Assembly (NCBI GenBank): GCA_034431315.1
Contig: DAOUDK010000049.1
Span: forward strand, 1-64,000
Length of the DNA stretch: 64,000 nt
Reading direction: 5' to 3'
From: JAUWOY01 sp034431315
GTDB taxonomy: Bacteria; Chloroflexota; Anaerolineae; VGOG01
Shown: positions 53,289 to 60,800 of the stretch, one piece after another
Layout: each line of letters opens with the position of its first letter
Position numbering within the stretch: the stretch's first letter is position 1
Translations under genes and position numbers: made by a program
Notes under the pieces: model-generated
The model's input: the letters and a program-made list of their open reading frames with translations, nothing else
Database searches by the model: none
What the model was told of the DNA's origin: nothing

Positions 53289-53573
53289 ATGTACATTGAT
53301 GATTTCATCTGGTTGCCTGACATCATTGAAAAACTGGCCGTCAAGCACCAAGTCACAGAAGACGAGGCCGAGGAAGTATTCTTCAACAAGCCGAGGTATC
53401 GTTTTGTTGAGTCTGGGTACAGGCCAGGCGAAGACGTGTATTCAGCCAGCGGACAAACTGACGCAGGGCGATACCTGATTGTGTTCTTCATTTACAAGTC
53501 GCCTCACACCGCTTTGATCCTGAGTGCAAGAGACATGGATGGAAAGGAGCGGAGACGCTATGAGCAAAAGTGA
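53289..53573 (+). CDS. BrnT-like toxin
   Basis: 94 residues from ATG at 53289 with GAGAGG upstream; the longer frame reaches into a hicA remnant. 'MYIDDFIWLPDIIEKLAVKH' , 'DEAEEVFFNKPRYRFVESGY', 'GRYLIVFFIYKSPHTALILS' and 'ARDMDGKERRRYEQ' fit the BrnT pattern. It overlaps the antitoxin gene by 14 nt. Confidence 0.82.
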   Translation: MYIDDFIWLPDIIEKLAVKHQVTEDEAEEVFFNKPRYRFVESGYRPGEDVYSASGQTDAGRYLIVFFIYKSPHTALILSARDMDGKERRRYEQK

Positions 53574-53835
53574 CAATATGCAAACCACTAGCATCTCAAA
53601 GGCACGCACATTAGAAGAGATTGCCGACTTTTGGGATACCCACAGTCTGGCCGACTACTGGGACCAGACCCGTGAAGTTGAGTTTGAGGTCAGGGCCAAG
53701 CGTAGACGACGTGTAACACTTGACCCGGCCATATACGCACGGGTTGAGACGTGGGCTCACACACGTGGCATTCTCCCGGAAACATTGGTCAACTTATGGT
53801 TGGCCGAACGGTTGCAGTTGCAAGAGGCAAGCTAG
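53560..53835 (+). CDS. CopG-family antitoxin of BrnT-like module
   Basis: 91 residues from MSKSDNM. 'TLEEIADFWDTHSLADYWDQ' followed by 'TREVEFEVRAKRRRRVTLDP' and a short helix-turn-helix 'YARVETWAHTRGILPETLVN'. Typical antitoxin of BrnT-like toxins: acidic N-terminus binding the toxin and a C-terminal DNA-binding part. Confidence 0.85.
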   Translation: MSKSDNMQTTSISKARTLEEIADFWDTHSLADYWDQTREVEFEVRAKRRRRVTLDPAIYARVETWAHTRGILPETLVNLWLAERLQLQEAS

Positions 53836-53857
53836 ACGGAACGGACACGAACCGCTA

Positions 53858-53925
53858 ACACCCGCCTGCCGGCCATGCCGCTTTTCGTCGCAGGGTGTGG
53901 CCGCTGGCCCTGAAGGTGGTGGGCG
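53858..53925. repeat. GC-rich repeat after a TA gene, copy 2
   Basis: CTAACACCCGCCTGCCGGCC at its start and GGGTGTGGCCGCTGGCCCTG inside, matching 52062-52135. It is followed by a hicA remnant in both cases. Confidence 0.7.
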
Positions 53926-53933
53926 TCGGCGTT

Positions 53934-53999
53934 TCCCGTCATTCAGAAATCAAAGGCGGCCTCTGCGAACTGATTCGAAAACGGCTTGGGCTCAAATGA
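53934..53999 (+). pseudogene. hicA-like 3'-end remnant, copy 5
   Basis: Translates as 'PRHSEIKGGLCELIRKRLGL' then Lys and stop, the best-preserved tail including a natural stop. Confidence 0.68.
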
Positions 54000-54023
54000 G
54001 CGATACAATTGTGATGGTGCAAG

Positions 54024-54341
54024 ATGGAATTGACCTTTGAATGGGATGAAGAAAAGGCCAAGGAAATTACTAAACAAGCGAGTTCAGAGAACGATGACGT
54101 GCGCCCTGAATATGATTTCAAAAGCATGAAGGGCGGCGTACGCGGCAAGTATTACAAAGCCTATCGTGCAGGTCACATGGTGAAGGTTCACAAAGCCGAT
54201 GGTACAACGATCGTGCAACACTTCCAATTGGAAGATGACGCGGTGTTGTTAGCGCCAGATGTGCGGGAGTACTTCCCTGACTCGGAGGCGGTGAACAAAG
54301 CCCTGCGCTGTTTGATCCCGCTGCTGCCCCAAAAAGCATAG
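54024..54341 (+). CDS. Chimera: BrnT toxin start fused to its antitoxin
   Basis: 105 residues. The first 14 residues 'MELTFEWDEEKAKE' are a BrnT N-terminus. From about residue 26 the protein is the MRPEYDF-type antitoxin ('VRPEYDFKSMKGGVRGKYYK', 'VHKADGTTIVQHFQLEDDAV', 'PDVREYFPDSEAVNKALRCL'), closely similar to the protein at 50415. An internal deletion has removed the toxin body and the start of the antitoxin, leaving one open frame. The toxin is certainly inactive; the antitoxin part may still work. Confidence 0.8.
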   Translation: MELTFEWDEEKAKEITKQASSENDDVRPEYDFKSMKGGVRGKYYKAYRAGHMVKVHKADGTTIVQHFQLEDDAVLLAPDVREYFPDSEAVNKALRCLIPLLPQKA

Positions 54342-54441
54342 AGCAAATGGGAGTGGCTTGGGACAGGGCTAGTACTTGGTCGGGATGCTGCGGCATATCC
54401 GCTTATCCACTCAAATCAGTTGCCTGCTTTTCAACCAGTTT

Positions 54442-54484
54442 TTAACCTTGCTGTTACCTGATGTTAACCTGGGGATGGTATAAT
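54442..54484 (+). promoter_or_regulatory. Extended -10 promoter with direct-repeat operator
   Basis: TGG-TATAAT (54476-54484) just upstream of the PqqD-like gene. In place of a good -35 box there are three direct repeats, TTAACC, TTACCT and TTAACC, starting at 54442, 54454 and 54464 (10-12 bp apart). Such spacing is typical of an OmpR/PhoB-type activator binding one face of DNA. The regulator is not identified. Confidence 0.6.
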
Positions 54485-54497
54485 GGGAGGACGATCT

Positions 54498-54800
54498 ATG
54501 GATTATCTGGAAAGGTGCTACGAGAAAGACCCTTCGATTGTTCATCGGAACATTGCGGGCGAAGCGATTCTGGTGCCGATTCGCCGAAACGTGGCGGATA
54601 TGGAAAGCATTTACACGCTGGATGAGGTAGGAGCTTTCATTTGGGAGTTGATTGATGGCCAACGGAAGGTTGGTGACATCAAAGTAGCCATGCTGAACGA
54701 GTACGACGTAGCGCCTGAGGTAGCGGAGGCGGATCTGATGGAGTTTTTGCAGCACCTTGAGGCCATTGGTGCAATAAAGGTTGCAATAAAGGTGATGTAG
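54498..54800 (+). CDS. PqqD-like peptide-recognition protein
   Basis: 100 residues, GGGAGG upstream of the ATG. 'ILVPIRRNVADMESIYTLDE' and 'VGAFIWELIDGQRKVGDIKV' followed by 'AEADLMEFLQHLEAIGAIKV' match the PqqD/RRE winged-helix fold that binds leader peptides of ribosomally made, modified peptides. It is 2 bp upstream of the radical SAM gene. It probably presents the 46-residue peptide encoded downstream to that enzyme. Confidence 0.85.
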   Translation: MDYLERCYEKDPSIVHRNIAGEAILVPIRRNVADMESIYTLDEVGAFIWELIDGQRKVGDIKVAMLNEYDVAPEVAEADLMEFLQHLEAIGAIKVAIKVM

Positions 54801-54802
54801 GG

Positions 54803-55897
54803 ATGGAGTGCTTTCATTTCCCAGTAATTGACCTCCCTGAGTTTAACACTAGACTTCGGCGGCAACGAAATCCTCTTCAGGGTACAATGGAGATCACACA
54901 CCGCTGCAACCTGCGTTGTGTACATTGTTATTGCCGAAGGGATGCCGATGATCGAGAGGCTCGAGAAGCCGAGTTGAGCTACGAAGAAATCTGCGGGATC
55001 ATAGATCAGATAGCTCAGGAGAGTTGCCTCTATTTGCAGCTCACGGGCGGGGAACTGCTACTACGTAGGGATTTTGTAGACATTTACGACTACTGCCGGG
55101 ATAAGGGATTGTTGGTCATACTCTTTACCAACGGGACACTGATTACCAGGCGTGTAGCAGATCATCTGGCAAAGAAACCTCCTCTCTCTGTCGAGATTAG
55201 TCTCTATGGAGCGACCAAGGAAGTCTATGAGAGCGTCACGGGGATACCAGGTTCATATGAAAAATGCCTCAGTGGTATTAGGCTTTTGGTGGATCGCGGT
55301 ATCAGGTTGATATTGAAGACTCCTATCATGACCTTGAACATGACTGAGTTGGATGCTCTCAAGCAGTTTGCTGCTGGCCTGGGTGTAGATTTCTACTTCG
55401 ATTTCATGCTCCATCCCCGGTTGAGCGGGATGAGTGATCCGTATGGCCCTTATCAATACAACCTGTCCCTCGAGGAGATGGTGCGGTTGGAGGTAAACAG
55501 CGACGAGGAGTATTTTGTACGCTTGAAGGCATACCTGGATCGCCAAGAAGGGCTGCCTCGCCCGAAGACTTTGTACAAATGCGGCGCCGGATCGCGTTCG
55601 TTCTTCATAGATGTGGCTGGCAATCTGATGATGTGTGTTGAGGCTCGCTGGCCTAGCTACGACCTGCGCCAGGGAAGCTTCGGGGAGGGATGGCACGGTT
55701 TTCTGGCCGATGTTCGAAGCGGGCCGGCACCAGCGGATAGCGAGTGCGCTCACTGCGACATCTACCTTCTCTGCAAGCAGTGTCCCGGGCGTTCCCAGTT
55801 GGAGTATGGGCCCGATGTTCAGAACAGGCCGGTCGCGTGGATTTGTCGTTTGGCACATATGCGGAAAGAAGCGTTCAGAAAGAAGGGAATTATCTAA
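54803..55897 (+). CDS. Radical SAM/SPASM peptide-modifying enzyme
   Basis: 364 residues. The radical SAM motif CxxxCxxC is in 'ITHRCNLRCVHCYCRRDADD' (about 31-50), followed by 'LQLTGGELLLRRDFVDIYDY' (SAM-binding GGE). The C-terminal SPASM region (about 258-350) has Cys in 'YKCGAGSRSFFIDVAGNLMM', 'CVEARWP', 'ECAHCDIYLLCKQCPGRSQL' and 'WICRLAH', enough for two auxiliary Fe-S clusters. Such enzymes install thioether, C-C or epimerised residues on precursor peptides. The start follows the PqqD-like stop by 2 bp. Confidence 0.9.
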   Translation: MECFHFPVIDLPEFNTRLRRQRNPLQGTMEITHRCNLRCVHCYCRRDADDREAREAELSYEEICGIIDQIAQESCLYLQLTGGELLLRRDFVDIYDYCRDKGLLVILFTNGTLITRRVADHLAKKPPLSVEISLYGATKEVYESVTGIPGSYEKCLSGIRLLVDRGIRLILKTPIMTLNMTELDALKQFAAGLGVDFYFDFMLHPRLSGMSDPYGPYQYNLSLEEMVRLEVNSDEEYFVRLKAYLDRQEGLPRPKTLYKCGAGSRSFFIDVAGNLMMCVEARWPSYDLRQGSFGEGWHGFLADVRSGPAPADSECAHCDIYLLCKQCPGRSQLEYGPDVQNRPVAWICRLAHMRKEAFRKKGII

Positions 55898-55993
55898 ACG
55901 CGCCATGGTTCAGGGCGTATTGGATATCTAGCGCTAGTGGTTCATTGCTCACATGTCTGGCAAAATCAAGATTCTCACAAAGGAGAGAGTCCA

Positions 55994-56134
55994 ATGAAGA
56001 AAAAGGAATACAAGAAGCCACAGGTTGTCGAGGTCAAGCTAACCCTGCAGAATCCAATTCTGGGAGTATGCGACGGTACCGGCGGCTCCACTCTTGAGGA
56101 CGGTCAGTGTCAGTCCTCGGCCTGTGCGCCGTGA
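55994..56134 (+). CDS. Three-cysteine RiPP-precursor-like peptide
   Basis: 46 residues with a perfect AAAGGAGAG ribosome-binding site. The leader-like half 'MKKKEYKKPQVVEVKLTLQN' has the KxYxKPxVxEVxL pattern known from precursors of radical-SAM/PqqD systems. The core-like half is 'PILGVCDGTGGSTLEDGQCQ' then 'SSACAP', with Cys at 26, 39 and 44 and a Gly/Thr/Ser-rich loop. No signal peptide. It lies 97 bp after the radical SAM gene in the same direction. The cleavage site and modifications are unknown; C-terminal Cys-to-alpha-carbon thioethers are one option. Confidence 0.78.
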   Translation: MKKKEYKKPQVVEVKLTLQNPILGVCDGTGGSTLEDGQCQSSACAP

Positions 56135-56385
56135 CATAAGGCCTGAACTCTGAACATCAGGACAGTCCCAGTCGAACAAGAAAGCGCGAAGGCTGCCCAT
56201 CGCTCAAGCTGAACAGATCGTGTTCAATCTGACTGATGGTCGGGCGAGTAGTCAATATTGCCCTGCCTATGGCACAAGGTGTTGTGTCGGTGTGCTCGGT
56301 GTATCGGCGCACGTGTAGTGCGTCTGGGGACAAAGTAGCTAGGTGCGTGGCTAGGCCGCGGTGTTTCTCGTTCGATTTTGGCTAG

Positions 56386-57279
56386 ATGGGCATGGGGTGG
56401 GATTTGGAAACAGCAAGCGAGCTTCGTCTGAACATCGGTGACATCATAGTGTCCGTCGTCAGCGACAGGGGATTTCTCGTTGATGGTCTGCGTGGTCCTT
56501 TCCTGACGAACAAGCCTCCGGATGTAGTTGGTCATGTACGCCATGGCCTCGGTAGTGATGTCTTCGCTGGTCAGTTCACGGACATGGTTATGTCCGGCAG
56601 ACATTTCGGTTGGGACTTATATAGATTGCACGGCAGGTTCGTGGCTCTCTGCACGGACTCCAAGACGAGTACGCCTCAAATCGTCGTGACCCTGGGCTCC
56701 GATTCCGACGCCTTTGAGTTCTATGTGCGTCGACAGCAGGGCGATCAGCAACTCCACTCAAACGGCCACAACTTCCACAAAGTGCCGATGATGCAGGTAT
56801 TGCCGGAACGACACGGCGTGATGTTGCACGCTTGTGGAGTCGCCGATGGCGAGCGGGGTATGCTGTTTGTCGGACCATCAGGTGCAGGCAAGACTACAAT
56901 GGCCCACCTATGGAGCAGTTCGGGGCAAGCCGCTGTATTAAGTGATGAGTATTGCATTGTTCGCGCCATAAAAGGACAACTATGGCTTTACGGGACGCCA
57001 TGGGTCGGAAGGGGGGGATTCTGTTCCTTTGGCAGAGTTTCCTTAGAAGAGGTGTTCTTCATTGAACATGGGAAGGAAACGAAACGTGTTTCTGTGACGG
57101 AGATAGAAGCCGTCTCTCGATTGATGTCGCAGGCCTTTCTGCCCATGTGGGACAAGACCAAGGTGCGACTTGTATTGGATACGTGTATTGATCTGGTTCA
57201 ATCGGTTTCCTGTTGTCGCTTGCCTTTTGTGCCCGACGAGGTTGTGGTGCAACTCTTGCGAAGAGCACAGGTTGCGTAG
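56386..57279 (+). CDS. HprK-like P-loop kinase of RiPP cluster
   Basis: 297 residues. An in-frame stop precedes the ATG, so the start is fixed at or after 56386; no clear ribosome-binding site. Walker A 'MLFVGPSGAGKTTMAHLWSS' (about 160-179) and 'AAVLSDEYCIVRAI' (about 183-196) match the HPr-kinase/PEPCK-like proteins found in lasso and other RiPP clusters. The N-terminal ~130 residues are a beta-rich domain of unknown function. Family members may phosphorylate the peptide or the maturation proteins. Confidence 0.78.
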   Translation: MGMGWDLETASELRLNIGDIIVSVVSDRGFLVDGLRGPFLTNKPPDVVGHVRHGLGSDVFAGQFTDMVMSGRHFGWDLYRLHGRFVALCTDSKTSTPQIVVTLGSDSDAFEFYVRRQQGDQQLHSNGHNFHKVPMMQVLPERHGVMLHACGVADGERGMLFVGPSGAGKTTMAHLWSSSGQAAVLSDEYCIVRAIKGQLWLYGTPWVGRGGFCSFGRVSLEEVFFIEHGKETKRVSVTEIEAVSRLMSQAFLPMWDKTKVRLVLDTCIDLVQSVSCCRLPFVPDEVVVQLLRRAQVA

Positions 57280-57334
57280 TCGTGTGGTGACAGTTTGTGT
57301 CACAATGGGAATCTGACAAAGCCCTGAGGCAAAA

Positions 57335-57850
57335 GTGGAAAGTTGCCAGGATCTAATACGCTGTAACGGCCCAGACTTTGTTACCATAAGCAGGCAGATA
57401 CTGAATCGTGGATCGTACCTACGCTTCGAGGCTAAAGGCCACTGTATGCATCCATTCATCCAGGACAGAGATATTATCCTGGTGGAGCCGGCCGAGTTCT
57501 CACATCTACGCCTTGGGGAAATCGTACTGTACCAGATATCTGACGAGGTCGTACTTGCCCATAGGATAGTGGGAAGGATGCAGCGGTATGGTACCAACTA
57601 CTTGTTGACTCGAGGAGATGCGGCTTGGGGACTTGATAGCCCGGTCAGCCCGAGTCAAATCCTGGGGCGGATTACAGTGCTCGAGCGACGGGGACGTCTG
57701 ATCCGGGTGGATTGCAGAGGCAGGCGATTGTTGGGTCTTGCGCATAGTAACGGACGTGCATTGTATCATCGTACTCGCGGAGCCTTCGGGCGACTGGCGG
57801 CTAGAGGAACAACCGCTCTTGGCAACCTTGTCAGGCGAGCCACTGGATGA
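57335..57850 (+). CDS. S26/S24 signal-peptidase-like protein with Cys in the Ser position
   Basis: 171 residues from GTG with GAGG upstream. The catalytic block reads 'EAKGHCMHPFIQDRDIILVE' (about 33-52) where the family has GxSMxPxI; the Ser nucleophile is Cys37. Later blocks are 'VVLAHRIVG' (His76) and 'LLTRGDAAWGLD' (about 91-102), corresponding to boxes C and D of the ER-type SipW group, which uses a Ser-His pair. There is no obvious N-terminal transmembrane helix, so it may act in the cytosol. It could be a peptidase for the cluster's leader, with a Cys-His dyad. Confidence 0.75.
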   Translation: MESCQDLIRCNGPDFVTISRQILNRGSYLRFEAKGHCMHPFIQDRDIILVEPAEFSHLRLGEIVLYQISDEVVLAHRIVGRMQRYGTNYLLTRGDAAWGLDSPVSPSQILGRITVLERRGRLIRVDCRGRRLLGLAHSNGRALYHRTRGAFGRLAARGTTALGNLVRRATG

Positions 57851-57866
57851 TAGAAAAGGGAGACTA

Positions 57867-60800
57867 ATGATGAAAAGATCACAGTTTGTCGCAGCGTTGA
57901 TAGCACTTGTCTTGTTGATCTCGACCACGAAGGTCTTTCCACCTCGTGTGTCGGCTTCCACCCCATTAACTGGCGGTCACGCTGGATCGGCCTCGCGTGT
58001 TGAGCTTGTGAAGTCAGATGATGAGAGCATCGTGCTTCGATTGAGGACCCACGGTTATCGCATCTCGGAGAAGGAGGTTGATGGCCGCCGGTATGATGTA
58101 CTGAGCGTTGAGGGTTATGGATCGAACTCGGAATTGGGCAAGCCCCAGGTGCCTGCGCAGGGAGCGCTCATAGGGATTCCGTTGGGAGCAGAGTTTCAGC
58201 TCCGCGTGGTAGATGGCAAGTACAGCGTGTTGCCGGGAGTGTATCGACTAAGCCCTGTGCCTCAGCCCGTCAGGGACGATGGAGATGTGTTTGGTTCCCA
58301 AGGGGTAGGGTTGGATGCTCTGCCTCGTGAGGTCAGAGAGGCGTTCGTTGAGGACGAGACGGTCTACACAACCGATGCCTTCTATCCACGAGAGATCGCA
58401 GAGGTAGATTCGTCGGGATTCATCAGGAATCAGCGGTTCATTCCCGTGCGATTCTACCCTTTCCAGCACAACCCGGTTTCAGGGCAGATTAGATTCCATG
58501 AAGAGATCGTGGTCGAGATTCAGTTTTCCTATCCCGAGAGGGGAAGCTTGGGGCAAGCTGAGGCGGCTGGGCCTTTTGAGTCAGTGCTGGAAGCGACGCT
58601 TTTGAACTACGAGTCGTCCAGGTATTGGCGAGGGAAGGGAACTGAACGAGGTAAGCTGAGGATGACTGTTCTATTGGACGAACCGTCGTACAAGGTTTTG
58701 GTGGACGAGGATGGGATGTATCGCTTGACGAGGGCGGAGCTGGAGGGGGCGGGCATACCGGTGGGTACAATAGACCCACAAACGTTCAAGCTATACAATC
58801 AGGGTCAGGAGGTGGCGATCCGTGTGTTGGAAAACGAGGGAGTACTAGATAGCCTGCTGTTTTACGGGCGGAAGATGACCACGAAGTACACGGATGTGAA
58901 TGTGTATTGGCTGACCTACGGGGGAGAGTCTGGGAGTCGCATGTCGAGCAGGAGCGCCCCGCCGTCAGGTTTTCCGGTGCGTTCATACTACACGGACACG
59001 GTGCATCTGGAAGAAGATCACCGGTACCAATCGACCGTCCCGTGGGCAGACGGGGCGGATCACTGGTTTTGGGAACGCACTCGATACCCCACACCGAATC
59101 CGTCTCTTACTGTGAGCACAACCTTGAGTAATACCTTCACGGGAGTTTATAGTGGAACACTAAGGGTTAGTATGCATGGCTATACCACTATGAGTGCCAA
59201 TCCGGATCATTGTGTCAAGACCTATCTCAATAGCAATCAGATTGATCAGGTTTCGTGGGATGGGAGGGTCGAGCAAAGTCGTGAAGTGGCTTTCCCCTCG
59301 TCCCTACTGCAAGAGGGACCAAACGAGATCAGAGTGGAAGGCTGTGCTACTGAGGTTTCCTATGACATGGTATTGCACAACTGGTTTGAGGTTGAATACC
59401 GGGACACGTTCGTTGCAGAGGGCGACGAGTTTGTGTTTGAGCACCAGGAAGCCGGATGGCAATACGAAGTGGATGGGTTTGGTGAGGACACTGTGGAGAT
59501 CTACGACGTGACGGATCCGATCAACGTTAGCTATCTGACAGACTTCGTGGTGGAGCCGGGTGGGCTGAGTTATGTGGTTGAGTTCGACGATGGGACAGCG
59601 GAAGTAGGGACGAAGTATTGGTTATTGACGTCTAGCCAGTACAAGAGCCCGCTTGACTTGTTTGAGGACAGCCCTTCGAATCTGGTGGATCCAGGCAACG
59701 GGGCCGATTACATCATCATCACCCACGCCGACTTCTACACCGATGTGCTTCCTCTGGCCAACCGCCGCGCTGGGCAGGGCCCGCGCACCATGGTAGTTGA
59801 TGTGCAGGACGTCTACGACGAGTTCAGCTACGGCATTTTTGACCCACAGGCCATTCATGACTTTCTGGCTTATGCTTATGCTAGTTGGACTCCGCCTGCA
59901 CCCAGCTATGTCTTGCTGGTAGGAGATGGTCATTACGATTTCAAAGATAACTTGGGTACTGGTGCACAAATCTACATCCCTCCCTACCTAGCACTAGTTG
60001 ATCCGTACATTGGAGAGACAGCCAGCGACAATCGTTACGTTATGGTGAGCGGTGATGACCTCTTGGCTGATATGCATATTGGACGCTGGCCCGTGAACTC
60101 TAGTGTCGAAGCGGTCACAGTAATCAACAAAATCCTCGACTACGAGCAAGATCCTCCCTCCGGGGATTGGAACCAGGAAGCGCTTTTCGTGGCCGACAAT
60201 GCCGACAGTGCTGGAGACTTTGCGGCCCTCTCTGATGACATCGTTGATAATTACCTTCCCTCAACGTACACCGCGCAAAAGATATACTATCAAGTCACCC
60301 ACTTCACTCAAAGTGCTACTACCGCTGCTATCATAAATGCCATCAGCGAAGGGCAAGTTCTAGTGAACTATATTGGCCATGCGGGAAATACCCTTTGGGC
60401 AGCGGAGCTTCTATTTGTTGCTGATCCCACGATTAGGAATGATATTGATTCCCTGACTAACGGACCAAAATTGCCGATGGTGTTGTCCATGACATGTGCG
60501 ACGGGATACTTTCACCACCCCAGCCTTCCTTCCCTGGACGAAAGCCTGGTCGGTGCCGAGGGTAAAGGGGCCATAGCCAGTTGGTCAGCTACGGGGTTCG
60601 GCATGGCCATCGGCCACCACTACCTCGATAAGGGCTTCTTCACCGCCGTGTTCAGCGACACGATCAGCGAGATCGGGACGGCGACGTACCTGGGTAAGCT
60701 CAATCTCTATGAGAGCACCAGCGGCTACCGCGATCTCATGGACACTTACGTCCTCTTCGGCGACCCGTTCATGAAGCTGAACCTGCCCGCGTGCGACGCG

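Noticed and set aside
49379..54400. Bona fide integron
   Set aside because: No integrase gene is in the window and the repeats lack a clear RYYYAAC/GTTRRRY pair. Kept only as a hypothesis in the findings.
56220..56318. A 32-codon GTG-initiated frame with several Cys between the precursor and the kinase gene
   Set aside because: Considered as a second precursor peptide. It has no ribosome-binding site and no leader-like segment, and it does not resemble the first precursor. Coding potential is too weak.
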